Shown here piece after piece: positions 7,714-17,092 of a stretch of DNA of 64,000 nt. The DNA comes from UBA9676 sp963741615 (lineage in GTDB: Bacteria > Actinomycetota > Actinomycetes > Streptosporangiales > Streptosporangiaceae). Within the stretch, counting starts at the first letter, position 1, and the number at the start of each line of letters is the position of its first letter. The notes beneath the pieces were generated by a model, which saw only the letters and a list, made by a program, of their open reading frames with translations, did no database searches and had not been told where the DNA came from. The translations under genes were made by a program, and so were the position numbers. The DNA lies in contig CAVUIU010000006.1 of assembly GCA_963741615.1 (NCBI GenBank), forward strand, positions 167,960 through 231,959, read 5' to 3'.

Positions 7714-8871
7714 TCAGCCGCGAGACCGGCTGGCGACGATGATCACAGCGACGAGAGCGCCCATGAGGCCGCACACCGCGATCACGATCGACGATGAGTA
7801 CTGCTGTGCGGCCGCGCCGGCGACGACCATGGCCGAGCCCTGCCCCAGGCCCATCCCGGCCTGGGCGACACCGAATGCCTGACCGCGCATTTCTGGCGGG
7901 GCCGCTGAGACAAAAGCCGCGTTGGCGGCAATCAGGTAACAGCTGAACACGCCACTCAGCGCCAGGATCACCAGGATCCACGGCAGTGTCGGGCCGAGCG
8001 CGAACAGGATCAGAACGGCGCATGACGCGACGGCCAGCGGCCCCATCCAGCGAAGACGACGGACAGGTTCGACGAACCGGCCGAAGACGATCGCGCCGAG
8101 GGTCAACCCCAGCGCACCAGCGGCCAGGATCATGCCGACCGCGACCGCGCCCCCGCCCACGGATGCCGCGAGCGGGACAGAGACACCTTCATGGACATCG
8201 AGAACCGCGACGAGCCAGCCCAAGAGCATGGGGAAGCGCAGCTTAGCGTCTGTGAAGACGAGGCGGAGGCCGCTCAGCGTGCCCACCAGTGCGACGCCGC
8301 CCTGGTGCGCACGGGCCCGGGCGGCGGCCCGGGCGTGCACCCATAGCCGGGTGATCGCGGCGGACAAGACGAAAGTCGCCGCGTCGACCAGCAGCGAGGT
8401 GCGGATCCCGAGGGAACCCACCATGACCCCGCCTGCCGCGAAGCCAAGCACCTGAGCGAATTGCAGGGTGGTGAGGGTGATGGCCGTGCCTACGACGTAG
8501 CGGTCACCGGCCAGGATGTCCGGATACAGCGCCGCCCTGGCGGAGGTAAACGGCGCGCTGATCAGCGTTACGAGAAAGAGCAGGCACACCAGCGCCGCGA
8601 TCGGCATGCCAGGCAGGGCCATGGTGACGACGAGCGCGGCGCGGGCGAGGTCGCAAACGATCATGATCTCGCGGCGCGGAAGCCGGTCCGCGATACCGGA
8701 CAGGGCCACCCCGCCCAGGGCGGTGGGGATGACGCTGGCCGCGAAGGTGACCGCCGCCAGCAGCGGCGAGTGTGTCTGGCCGAATACCAGCAGCGTCAGC
8801 GCCACCCGGGCCAACTGATCGCCGACGACCGACAGGATCTGGGCCAGCCAGAGGGCGCGGAACTCGCCCAC
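7714..8871 (-). CDS. Major facilitator superfamily exporter
   Basis: Integral membrane transporter of about 12 segments, probably a proton-driven efflux protein of the enterobactin-exporter-like group. The core reads FRALWLAQILSVVGDQLARV at the N-terminus, the loop 2-3 motif is a variant (GIADRLPRRE), and the C-terminal half repeats the pattern of hydrophobic segments. Substrate unknown. The true start is unsettled. The first usual start codon in frame is the GTG at 8871, but family-like sequence (TFGEVFAV) continues upstream, and the only well placed ribosome binding site (GGAGGGA) precedes an in-frame ATC at 8967-8965. The gene stands alone, ending against the micro-ORF array. Confidence 0.8.
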   Translation of the reverse strand: MGEFRALWLAQILSVVGDQLARVALTLLVFGQTHSPLLAAVTFAASVIPTALGGVALSGIADRLPRREIMIVCDLARAALVVTMALPGMPIAALVCLLFLVTLISAPFTSARAALYPDILAGDRYVVGTAITLTTLQFAQVLGFAAGGVMVGSLGIRTSLLVDAATFVLSAAITRLWVHARAAARARAHQGGVALVGTLSGLRLVFTDAKLRFPMLLGWLVAVLDVHEGVSVPLAASVGGGAVAVGMILAAGALGLTLGAIVFGRFVEPVRRLRWMGPLAVASCAVLILFALGPTLPWILVILALSGVFSCYLIAANAAFVSAAPPEMRGQAFGVAQAGMGLGQGSAMVVAGAAAQQYSSSIVIAVCGLMGALVAVIIVASRSRG

Positions 8872-9092
8872 GGCGAAAACCTCGCCGAAGGTCGCGGGTG
8901 AGGCGGCCGGGGTGGGAGGCGATGGGCTGATGGGATCTGGCGGTGGCGTCCTGGCTTCGCGGCTGATGGCGGTTCCCTCCGTGGCAGCATGCCATTTGAT
9001 CCAGCCCCGCGCCCGCGGATGAGCATGGCACGTGCCCCGACGCTAACGCCATTGCGTTGCCCTGACCGGCGGTAGTCCGCCAGGCTCATGGG

Positions 9093-11622
9093 TCAGGATG
9101 CGCCGCGCAGGACGGCGCCGACCCGCCGCCCCGCCTCGGCCACGGCCGCGTCACGCGCCGCGGTGACCTCCTCGTCGGTGAGCGTCCGGTCCGGGGCGCG
9201 GAACCGCAGTGTGTAGGCGAGCGACTTGCGGCCCTCCCCGGCCTGCTCCCCGGTGTAGACGTCGAACAGCGCGACCCCCTCGAGCAGGTTGCCGCCCCCC
9301 GGGCCGGCCGCGCCATCGGACAGCGCCGCCTCCACCTCGGCGGCGGGCACCGACTCCGCCACCACCAGGGCCACGTCCTGGGTCGCCACCGGGTAAGGCG
9401 AGATGGTCGGCGCCTCGACCGGGCCGAGTGCGGCCGCCGCGGTCTCGATCACGGACAGGTCGAGCTCGGCCGCGCAGGTGCGGGCGGGCAGTCGGAACGC
9501 CTCCACTACCCGGGGGTGCAGTTCGCCAGCATGCCCGGCCAGCCGCCGCTCCCCCTGCCCGTCGGTGACGAAAATGGCCGCGCAACGGCCCGGGTGCCAG
9601 GGTGCGTGCTGGTCGGCCTCCACCCGGAAGGGCACCCGGCTGACCCGCAGCACCTCGCGGCTGGCCTCGATGGCGTCCTGCCAGCCAGCGGCCCGGCCCT
9701 TCCCCCACCAGCCGGCCTGTTCGCGGTTCCCGGCCAGGACCACCGCAAGCCGCAGCGGCTGCGCGGGCAGGCCCGCTTCCAGCGAGGCCACCTCGGCTGC
9801 CGTCGGTCCCCGGTTCAACCCGCAGGATGGGCGCCACCCCCGGCGAGCCCGGGCGCGGGCGGAACACCATCCCCATCTCAAACAGCGCCAGGTCGGCGAA
9901 TCCCCGCCCGACGTTGCGGGCAAGCACCCGCAGCAGTCCCGGCAGCAGGGTGGTACGCAGCAGTGGCTCGTCCTCGCTGAGCGGGTTCGCCAGCCGGAGC
10001 GACGTCCGTCGCGGGTCGTCGGCAGGCAGTTGCAGCCGGTCGTAGTCGCCGGCGGAGACGAACGGATGGCTCAGTACCTCCACGCAGCCGGTCCCGGCCA
10101 GCGCCCGGCCGATCGCCGCGTCCAACCGCTGCTGATCCGTCAGCCCGTGCCCGGCGGTAGCCCGGGGCATCCGGGCCGGGATGTTCTCGTATCCCTCCAG
10201 CCGGATGACCTCCTCCGCGAGGTCACTGGGGGCGACCAGGTCAGGCCGCCAGGACGGCGGGACCACCGTGAGCGTGGCCGCACCCGGGTCCGGTACCTCG
10301 CAGCCCACGTCCCGCAGCCGGCGCACCACGGTGTCGGGCCCGTATTCCTGCCCGGCCACCCGGTCGGGGTAGCCGGCCGGCATGGTGATCGAGACCTGCG
10401 GCACCTCGGCACTGGCATGCGAGCAGCCCGGCTTCACACTGGCGCCGCCCAGCGACGCCAGCATCCTGACCGCCCGCGCCGATGCCCGCAGCGGCAGTTC
10501 CCGGTCCACCCCCCGCTCGAACCGGTAGGACGCCTCGCTGAACAGCCGGTGCCGCCGGCTCATCCGGGCGGTCCCGCGGGCCGAGAAGTGGGCCGCCTCG
10601 ATCACCAGGTCCCGCGAGGTTCCCGAGATCTCCGTGGCCAGGCCACCCATCGTGCCGGCCAGCGAGATCGGCCCGGAGGCGTCGGTGATGAGGATGTCCT
10701 CGGAGTCCAGGTCGCGGACCACGTGGTCGAGGGTCTCCAGCCGCTCGCCGGGTTTCGCACGACGGACCACGATCGGCCCGGTCAGCTGCGCCGCGTCGAA
10801 GGCGTGCAGCGGCTGGCCCAGTTCCAGCATCAGGTAGTTGGTGATGTCCACCGCCAGCGACACGCTGCGCATCCCGCATCGGGCCAGCCGCACCCGCATC
10901 CACAGCGGGGTGGGCGAGGCAGGCTGGAAGCCGCGCACCTCGCGGAGCACGAACCGGTCGCATGCGGTGGGGTCGTCGATGCTGGCCGGGTAGACGCCGG
11001 CGGAGACTGTCTCCACGTCATCGGGCAGGCTGGTGCTGGCCGGGTCGGTATAGGCGACACCGAAGGCGGTAGCGAGCTCGCGGGCCACCCCCCGGATGGA
11101 CAGGGCGTAACCCCGGTCCGGTGTCACCGCGATCTCGAAGACGTGATCGGCCAGCCCGGCATAGGTCACGAAGTCGGCGCCGAGGGGGGCATCGGGGGCG
11201 AGCACCAGAATCCCGCTGTGGTCGTCGCCGATGCCCAGTTCCGCGGCCGAGCAGATCATCCCCTCCGACATGCGCCCGTAGGCCTTTTTCGCTGAGATCT
11301 GGAAACCGCCCGGCAGCACCGCGCCGGGCTGGGCGAACGGCACCCGGTCCCCCGCGGCGAAGTTGACCGCCCCGCAGATCACCATGCGTGGCGCGCCGGT
11401 CCCGGTGGAGACCTCGCAGTACCGGACTGGCTTGCGGAACCCGGTCAGCTCCTCGACCGCGGTGACCTGCGCCACGACCACGCCGCTGATGTCATGCCCG
11501 GCCGGCCCGAAGGTCTCGACCTCCAGGCCTGCCGCGGTCAGCCGCCGGGCCACCTCCCCGGCGTCCGGAAGCGGCGCGCCCAGCGCCGCATACTCCGCCA
11601 GCCAGGACAGTGGAACGCGCAT
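9093..11622 (-). CDS. pheT: Phenylalanyl-tRNA synthetase beta subunit, frameshifted as sequenced
   Basis: Large subunit of the alpha2beta2 enzyme that charges tRNA-Phe. The ATG gives MRVPLSWLAEYAALGAP, followed by the EMAP-type tRNA-binding domain (about residues 40-150), the B3/B4 editing domain, B5 and the catalytic-like core. Near residue 604 the frame breaks: the conserved sequence runs on in the +1 frame (GPTAAEVASLEAGLPAQP) to the FDX-ACB anticodon-binding domain and the stop at 9093. Removing one G from the GGGG run (9808-9811, plus strand CCCC) restores an unbroken protein of about 842 aa. Without that, the product would change frame there and end at 9151. The gene is essential, so a base-call error is most likely. 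It shares one base with the pheS stop (TGATG). Confidence 0.93.
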
Positions 11623-12743
11623 CAGACCTCCATCCCGAATGCCCTGCTGAACCGCACGTCGCCCTCCAGCGTGTCCCTGATGTCGGTCAGCCCGTGCCGG
11701 CTCATCAGGCTCCGCTCGATGCCGAGGCCGAACGCGAAGCCGCTGTAGCGGCCGGGGTCTATCCCGCACGCGACCAGCACATTCGGGTTGACCATGCCGC
11801 AGCCGGCGAGCTCGATCCAGCCCTGCGACCGGCACACCCTGCAGGGCTCCGCGCCCGGGCGGGTGGACGCGCCCCGGCAGACGTGACACTCCATCGACAC
11901 GTCCGCTGACGGCTCGGTGAAGGGGAAGAAGTCGGGCCGCAGCCGGGTCCGCAGCCCCTTGCCGAACATCGCCTCCACGAACGCGTTGATCGCCCCGCGC
12001 AGGTCGGCCATGGTCAGCCCCTCATCCACGGCCAGGCATTCGATCTGGTGGAAGACCGGGCTGTGGGTGGCGTCGAGGGCGTCGCTGCGGAAGCATGTGC
12101 CCGGGCTCACCACATACAGCGGCAGCGGGCGGGTCAGCATCGCCCGGATCTGCACCGGCGATGTGTGGGTGCGCATCACCACGCCAGACCGTTCGGTGCC
12201 ATCGGGCCCCGCTACGAAGAGCGTGTCCTGCATCTCACGGGCCGGGTGATCGGGCGGGAAGTTGAGCGCGTCGAAGTTGTACCACTCCGCCTCGACCTCG
12301 GGCCCCTCGGCGATCTCGTAGCCCATCCCGACGAAGACGTCGGCCAGGCGCTCGGCGAGCATGGTCACCGGATGACGCGCACCCAGGGTGGCCCGGTCCC
12401 AGGGCAGGGTGACGTCCACCGCCTCCTCGACCAGGGCGCGCTGGTCACGGTCGGCTTCCAGTTCTTCCTGCCGGACAGCCAGGGCCTGGGCGACGTCACG
12501 TCGCGCGGTCCCGACCCGCTTGCCCGCCTCGGCACGTGCCTGCGGGGGCAGCGCACCGATCTCCGCGTTGGCGAGGGCGAGCGGCGAGCGGTCCCCGGCG
12601 TGCGCGATCCGCGCCGTCTTGAGCTCATCCAGGCTGCCGGCGGCTGCGATGGCGGCGAGTGCCGTCTCCCGCATCCCGGTCACCTCATCGGGTGACAGCA
12701 CCGCCACCTCCACCGGGTCGTACTGCTTGTTCGGTGCGGACAT
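11622..12743 (-). CDS. pheS: Phenylalanyl-tRNA synthetase alpha subunit
   Basis: Catalytic subunit of the class II synthetase. The 373-aa protein begins MSAPNKQYDPVEVAVLSP, has an N-terminal coiled coil (about residues 20-100), motif 2 with HTSPVQIRAM and FHQIECLAVDEG, and motif 3 with AFGLGIERSLM near the C-terminus. A CHVCRG...CRVC pair of cysteine motifs near residue 300 matches the Cys4 insert of actinobacterial PheS. An ATG 24 codons upstream is in frame, but the AGGA before the chosen ATG and the family start favour the shorter form. It is coupled to pheT by a one-base overlap. Confidence 0.95.
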   Translation of the reverse strand: MSAPNKQYDPVEVAVLSPDEVTGMRETALAAIAAAGSLDELKTARIAHAGDRSPLALANAEIGALPPQARAEAGKRVGTARRDVAQALAVRQEELEADRDQRALVEEAVDVTLPWDRATLGARHPVTMLAERLADVFVGMGYEIAEGPEVEAEWYNFDALNFPPDHPAREMQDTLFVAGPDGTERSGVVMRTHTSPVQIRAMLTRPLPLYVVSPGTCFRSDALDATHSPVFHQIECLAVDEGLTMADLRGAINAFVEAMFGKGLRTRLRPDFFPFTEPSADVSMECHVCRGASTRPGAEPCRVCRSQGWIELAGCGMVNPNVLVACGIDPGRYSGFAFGLGIERSLMSRHGLTDIRDTLEGDVRFSRAFGMEV

Positions 12744-12925
12744 CGGGTCCTGCTTTCCTGCGGGCACGAGGGTCGGGTAACTCCACTGCGGCGGCCCGGC
12801 AATCCCTGTGCGCAACGTCTGGCGGGTGGAACTGCCCTGCCTGGGTGCGCCGGCTGGACGCTGGCCCGGGCGGCACTGCCGCGCCGGGAAGCATCAGGTG
12901 GTCCGCTGGGCCGGGGCCCGCCGCG

Positions 12926-14140
12926 CTACCCGAAGTCGGGCAGGCCGGCGGGCATGGTAAATCGGAACTCCGCGCCGCCCCCGGGTGCTCGCTGGACGTT
13001 GATCGTCCCGCCGTGCGCCTCGACCAGCCCCTTGACGATGTACAGGCCGAGTCCGGCGCCACCGCGGCGCTTGGCACGCCAGAACTGACGGAAGATCCTC
13101 GGCACGAGTTCGGGGGCGACACCGTCGCCCTCGTCGCGGACCGCGACCGCGATCCCCGGTCCGCCGACCGCCTGCGGGCTGCCCGGACCGCAAGGGTCCG
13201 CACCCGGGCGGCTGATGGCACGGGCGGCTACGGTTTCGACCGGCTCTACCACAACCGTCACCGTACCAGCACCGTGCCGGATCGCGTTCTCCACCAGATT
13301 CCCGACTATCTGGTCCACCTTGTCGGCGTCGAGCCAGGTCTCGGGAAGTTCCCCGGTGACCACCACCCGGAACCGCCCCGCTGGCTCCCCGGCCGCGACC
13401 CGGCCGGCGACGATCTTCTCCACCCGCTCGGGGACGCTGACGAGCTGGCGGTGGACCTCCATCCGGCCCGACTCGATGCGGGACACGTCCAGCAGTTCGG
13501 TGATGAGCCGGGTGACCCGGTCGGCGTCGGCATTGACGGTTTCCAGCATGACCCGCTTCTGGTCGTCGGTGAACCGGGTCCACTTGGCCAGCAGCGTCGC
13601 GGTGAAACCCTTCACGCTGGTCAGCGGGGACCGCAGCTCGTGCGCGACGGTGGTGACCAGATCCGCCCGGGTGCGCTCCAGCCTTGCCCGTTGCTGCGCT
13701 CCGCGCAGGCTGATCACCAGACGCTCGAGGGGGCCGGGGCCACTCGGGTAACCCGCCCCCAGCGCGCGGGGGCCGGAGCCGCGCACGTAACCCACAGTGA
13801 CCAGCAGCTCGGTGCCGTCGGGGAGGTAGAGCGACATCTCGGGATGCCGGGTCCGGGTGGGCAGGCCCTGGTAGGGGTCGGCGGACATCCACCAGCAGCG
13901 GCCGTCGGCATCGCGCAACGGCAGCGCCTGCCGCACGTCCTTCCCGAGCACCCCAGCCGCGGAGATGCCGGTCAGCCGCGCCGCGGCCTGGTTGAACACG
14001 GCCACACGCCCCGCGTGATCGGCAATCACCAAGCCGTCGGGCAGTTCGTCGGTGCACGTGTGCCGCCCGGCGTGAGCCGCCGTCGCGGCGGGTACACCCG
14101 CCAGGCCCGCCGCCGCCGTGCCCGGTTTCAGCCCGTCCAC
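12926..14140 (-). CDS. PAS-domain sensor histidine kinase
   Basis: Soluble or peripheral sensor kinase of 404 aa without a clear membrane segment. An N-terminal PAS domain (about residues 30-130, with LPDGLVIADHAGRVAVFNQA) is followed by a HisKA dimerisation domain whose phospho-acceptor histidine lies in TVAHELRSPLTSVKG (about residue 175). A HATPase domain follows, with the N box in NLVENAIRHGAG and the G boxes DEGDGV and GLGLYIVKGLVEAHGG. No response regulator gene is adjacent, so its partner is unknown. A kinase of this kind lies at the same place beside pheS in Streptomyces, so the position is conserved. It ends about 180 bp before pheS. Confidence 0.9.
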   Translation of the reverse strand: MDGLKPGTAAAGLAGVPAATAAHAGRHTCTDELPDGLVIADHAGRVAVFNQAAARLTGISAAGVLGKDVRQALPLRDADGRCWWMSADPYQGLPTRTRHPEMSLYLPDGTELLVTVGYVRGSGPRALGAGYPSGPGPLERLVISLRGAQQRARLERTRADLVTTVAHELRSPLTSVKGFTATLLAKWTRFTDDQKRVMLETVNADADRVTRLITELLDVSRIESGRMEVHRQLVSVPERVEKIVAGRVAAGEPAGRFRVVVTGELPETWLDADKVDQIVGNLVENAIRHGAGTVTVVVEPVETVAARAISRPGADPCGPGSPQAVGGPGIAVAVRDEGDGVAPELVPRIFRQFWRAKRRGGAGLGLYIVKGLVEAHGGTINVQRAPGGGAEFRFTMPAGLPDFG

Positions 14141-14248
14141 GCTTACGCTGCCTCCATCATCTCGACCCGACTGCCCTGACCCAAATCAATGACGCAACGT
14201 GATCAGACTCTAGCGCGTTGCGGACCTGGAACGGCAGCCCCCTTATGC

Positions 14249-15106
14249 TCATTGTTCCCGCTGGACCTGGACGGACGATGCCCGCCTGGCGTGGGCGGAG
14301 GCATACAGGCACACCGTGGCGGCGGCAGCCAGATTGAGGCTCTCGGCCTTCCCGTAGATGGGGACCGCGACCGCCTCGTCGGCCAGCGCCAGGACGTCGG
14401 CCGGCAATCCCCATGCCTCGTTCCCGAACAGCCACGCGGTCGGCTGGCCGAGCAGGTTGCCCGGCCCGCCCGGCCCGGCCTCGTCCAGCGAACGGCCGGC
14501 CCGGCCATCCGCCGCCAGGATCCGCAGGCCAGCCTCCCGCATCGAGCCCACCGCCTCCGCGACCGGCGTATCAACCACCAATGGCAGGTGGAAGAGGCTC
14601 CCGGCGGTGGCGCGGACGCACTTGCTGTTATACGGGTCCACCGAGGCGTCCGAGAAGATCACACCGTCCGCGCCCGCGGCATCCGCGGTGCGCAGCACCG
14701 TCCCGGCGTTCCCGGGATCGCGGACGTTGGCGAGGATCGCAACCAGCCATGGCGCATCCCCGGCCAGGCGCGCCAGCGGGACGTCCACATACCGGCAGAC
14801 CGCGAGCACGCCCTGCGGGGTGATGGTCTGGGCGAGTTCGGCCATCACCTCGCCGCTCACCGCCTGGACGTGCACCCCCTGGCGGGTGGCCCGCTCGGCG
14901 AGCTCGGAGTGGCGGGCACGGGCGGTCGTGGTGACGAACAGCTGGGAGACGACGCCGCCGCGGGCGAGCGCCTCCCCCACCGCCTGTGGCCCCTCGGCCA
15001 GGAAGGACCGGGCCCGCAGGCGCAGCGCCCGCTTGCCCAGCTGGCGCGCAGCCTTGACCTTCGGTGAGCGGATGCTGGTGAGCTCGGGGCCAAACGGCTC
15101 GGTCAT
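14249..15106 (-). CDS. SpoU/TrmH-family RNA 2'-O-methyltransferase
   Basis: SAM-dependent ribose methyltransferase of the SPOUT knot class, 285 aa, probably acting on 23S rRNA or tRNA. Motif 1 appears in ANVRDPGNAGTVLRTADA (about residues 135-152), motif 2 in LFGNEAWGL and motif 3 in SLNLAAAATVCLY. The N-terminal part (IRSPKVKAARQL, FLAEGPQAV) is the substrate-binding SpoU domain. I start it at the ATG giving MTEPFGPEL; sequence further upstream is antisense-like and overlaps rplT. It follows rplT by 28 bp and belongs to the infC-rpmI-rplT transcription unit. The exact target base cannot be told. Confidence 0.9.
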   Translation of the reverse strand: MTEPFGPELTSIRSPKVKAARQLGKRALRLRARSFLAEGPQAVGEALARGGVVSQLFVTTTARARHSELAERATRQGVHVQAVSGEVMAELAQTITPQGVLAVCRYVDVPLARLAGDAPWLVAILANVRDPGNAGTVLRTADAAGADGVIFSDASVDPYNSKCVRATAGSLFHLPLVVDTPVAEAVGSMREAGLRILAADGRAGRSLDEAGPGGPGNLLGQPTAWLFGNEAWGLPADVLALADEAVAVPIYGKAESLNLAAAATVCLYASAHARRASSVQVQREQ

Positions 15107-15134
15107 GCCATGCCGCCCCGCGCTGGCTGCCGGA

Positions 15135-15533
15135 TCAGGCTGCCTCGCTGGTGGTGGGCGCGGCACCTTCGACGGCCGGCGGCAGCGCGTTCTTAGCGAC
15201 CTCGACCAGGGCCGAGAAGGCGGGCGGGTCGGACACCGCAAGCTCGGCGAGCATGCGGCGGTCCACCTCGACACCGGCGGCCTTGAGGCCCTGGACGAAC
15301 CGGTTGTAGGTGATGCCGTCCGCCCGCGCGGCGGCGTTGATGCGCTGGATCCACAGCCGCCGGAATGCGCCCTTGCGGTCCTTGCGGCCCGTGTAGGCGT
15401 AGGTCATCGAGTGGAGGACCTGCTCCTTGGCCTTGCGGTACAGCCGCGACCGCTGGCCGCGATAGCCGCTCGCCCGCTCAAGGACTACCCTGCGCTTCTT
15501 GTGGGCGTTTACTGCCCGCTTCACGCGTGCCAT
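15135..15533 (-). CDS. rplT: 50S ribosomal protein L20
   Basis: Assembles early on 23S rRNA and, in other bacteria, represses its own operon. 132 aa, beginning MARVKRAVNAHKKRR, with the highly basic N-terminal helix and the conserved YRGQRSRLYRKAKEQV. The C-terminal tail after AKNALPPAVE is slightly longer than usual and acidic. It follows rpmI by 29 bp. Confidence 0.98.
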   Translation of the reverse strand: MARVKRAVNAHKKRRVVLERASGYRGQRSRLYRKAKEQVLHSMTYAYTGRKDRKGAFRRLWIQRINAAARADGITYNRFVQGLKAAGVEVDRRMLAELAVSDPPAFSALVEVAKNALPPAVEGAAPTTSEAA

Positions 15534-15562
15534 GTGCTCTGACTCCCTTGAGGCGGGCTGGG

Positions 15563-15757
15563 CTACTTCGCCAGCAGCTTCTTGATCTTCTTGACGTCTG
15601 CGGGGGCAAGCGTCACTTCGCCAGCCAGGCGCCGGGTCCGCCTGGTGGCCTTGTGCTCGAGCAGGTGATTGCGGTTCGCGCGGCGGCGCATCACCTTTCC
15701 GGTGCCGGTCACCCGGAACCGCTTTCCGGCTCCGCTGTGGGTCTTCATCTTCGGCAT
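15563..15757 (-). CDS. rpmI: 50S ribosomal protein L35
   Basis: 64-aa basic protein starting MPKMKTHSGAGKRFRVTG and ending in VKKIKKLLAK, both family signatures. It sits between infC and rplT as in nearly all bacteria and is expected to be co-transcribed with them. The in-frame open stretch before the ATG is not family sequence. Confidence 0.98.
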   Translation of the reverse strand: MPKMKTHSGAGKRFRVTGTGKVMRRRANRNHLLEHKATRRTRRLAGEVTLAPADVKKIKKLLAK

Positions 15758-15941
15758 GGTCGCCGTCTCCGTCTTCTGCGCGCCGGTGGCGCGGCGTCTC
15801 CTGCGCGCCTGGCGGCGCGACGTTCTCCTGCGCTCCGCGTCCGCCGGGGTCTCCGGTGCTGACGGCGCGCTGTCTTCCTTCACTCACCCGGTATGGCCAG
15901 GCTCGCCGGGGCCGTTACGCCGCCGGCAGCGCCGGGCCAGA

Positions 15942-16631
15942 TCAGCTCTCGGGCTCCGCCTCCGAGGTGTCGGCCGGCTGACCCGCCTGGGCAGCAGCCG
16001 ACTCGCCGGCCTCACGCACCTCCGCCGCGGACGGCGCCGGCGGCCGGCGCACACGCACCGGCCGTTCGGCCTGTGACGCCCCCTCGCGTGGCGCTGCGCG
16101 CTCCGCCTTTGCCTCACTCTTCCTGCGGTGGGGCCCGATAACCATGATCATGTTGCGGCCGTCCTGCTTGGGCTGGGCCTCGACGAAGCCGAGTTCCTCG
16201 ACGTCGCCGGCGAGGCGCTGCAGCAGCCGGAACCCGAGCTCGGGCCGGGACTGCTCGCGTCCCCGGAACATGATCGTCACCTTGACCTTGTCTCCCTGCC
16301 GGAGAAAGCGCTCGACGTGGCCTCTCTTGGTGCCGTAGTCATGTGGGTCGATCTTGGGCCGAAGCTTGATCTCCTTGATGACCGTCTGGGCCTGGTTCTT
16401 GCGGGATTCCCTGGCCTTGAGCGCGGACTCGTACTTGAACTTGCCGTAGTCCATGAGCTTGCAGACCGGTGGCCGTGCCGTGGGCGCGACCTCGACCAGG
16501 TCGAGATCTGATTCCTGGGCCAGCCGGAGCGCATCCCCCAGGGCAACGATCCCTACCTGCTCGCCGTTCGGGCCGACGAGCCGTACCTCGGGAACCCTGA
16601 TGCGCTCGTTGATACGGGGTTCGACGCTGAT
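15942..16631 (-). CDS. infC: Translation initiation factor IF-3 with ATC start codon
   Basis: Binds the 30S subunit, prevents early 50S joining and rejects wrong start codons. The N-terminal domain begins ISVEPRINERIRVPEVRLVG, followed by KLMDYGKFKYE and the C-terminal domain (KEIKLRPKIDPHDY, VKVTIMFRGRE). The start is the ATC at 16631-16629: AAGGAGG lies four bases before it and the homology begins exactly there. IF-3 discriminates against such codons, so a rare start gives negative autoregulation, as known for the AUU start of E. coli infC. A 50-residue Ala/Glu-rich tail follows the usual C-terminus (about 229 aa in all). An attenuator-like leader lies upstream. Confidence 0.95.
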   Translation of the reverse strand: MSVEPRINERIRVPEVRLVGPNGEQVGIVALGDALRLAQESDLDLVEVAPTARPPVCKLMDYGKFKYESALKARESRKNQAQTVIKEIKLRPKIDPHDYGTKRGHVERFLRQGDKVKVTIMFRGREQSRPELGFRLLQRLAGDVEELGFVEAQPKQDGRNMIMVIGPHRRKSEAKAERAAPREGASQAERPVRVRRPPAPSAAEVREAGESAAAQAGQPADTSEAEPES

Positions 16632-16728
16632 GTGACCTCCTTGGGCTTCTCCCCCCGGCCTCCCCGGGCGGGCGTGCCGCGACCATCCCTGCGGGCCCCA
16701 GGCTTCCGGGCCGGCTGCCCGGACATAC

Positions 16729-16812
16729 AAAAGGCCCCGCACGGCATGCATGCGGAGCCACCAACCCGCACCTCCTGGCGAGCCCGGTGGGTACGCCAGC
16801 CGACGCGGGGCC
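16729..16812 (-). promoter_or_regulatory. Attenuator-like leader of infC
   Basis: In the minus-strand RNA, GCGGGGCC followed by UUUU (16740-16729) can pair either with a distant GGCCCCGC (16812-16805, eight perfect pairs) or locally, CUCCGCA with UGCGGGG around a nine-base loop. Either pairing puts a G+C-rich stem directly before a U run, the layout of an intrinsic terminator, about 100 bases before the infC start. A premature-termination switch for the infC-rpmI-rplT operon is likely; the ligand (L20 in other phyla) is inference. Confidence 0.55.
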
Positions 16813-17016
16813 GGGAACGCCACGTGCTCACACGCGTCGCGCGTGACAGCCCGTCTCGCCCGGCCTGCCCGCCGGCCCGTGAGCCAGCAGGCTTACCCGC
16901 CGGCCATGAGGCCAGCCAGGTGGGAGGTGGTCCTCCGCTTGCACGTCCAGCACCGGCGTGCCGGGCTGGTCGTCAGGCAAGACTAACAGCAATCCGGTGT
17001 GGGCCGGTATTCCGGC

Positions 17017-17040
17017 GGGGTGGGGTGGGGTGGGGTGGGG
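17017..17040 (+). repeat. Five GGGG runs, G-quadruplex motif
   Basis: GGGGT repeated so that five G4 tracts are separated by single T bases. This is a textbook one-base-loop G-quadruplex sequence on the plus strand, 10 bp from a long hairpin. It lies in the upstream region of infC and downstream of aroE. Confidence 0.8.
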
Positions 17041-17050
17041 CCGGCTTCGG

Positions 17051-17092
17051 GTGTGCTTGTCCGGGCTTGCCGAAACGCCGGGACAAGCACAC
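17051..17092. terminator. Long perfect hairpin between infC and aroE
   Basis: GTGTGCTTGTCC (17051-17062) pairs perfectly with GGACAAGCACAC (17081-17092) around an 18-base loop. It has no U tract. It lies about 95 bp upstream of the aroE stop codon region as seen on the plus strand, that is, upstream of aroE's end for minus-strand transcripts coming from infC it is irrelevant, so its best role is in the infC upstream region or as a barrier against transcription running out past aroE. Confidence 0.45.

Noticed and set aside
9403..11295. Long open frame on the plus strand opposite pheT
   Set aside because: It lies antisense to a clearly conserved gene, has no recognisable domain and results from high G+C with few stops. 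The same holds for long frames opposite aspS (26382-28538), mltG (18160-19944), alaS and the EF-G2 gene.
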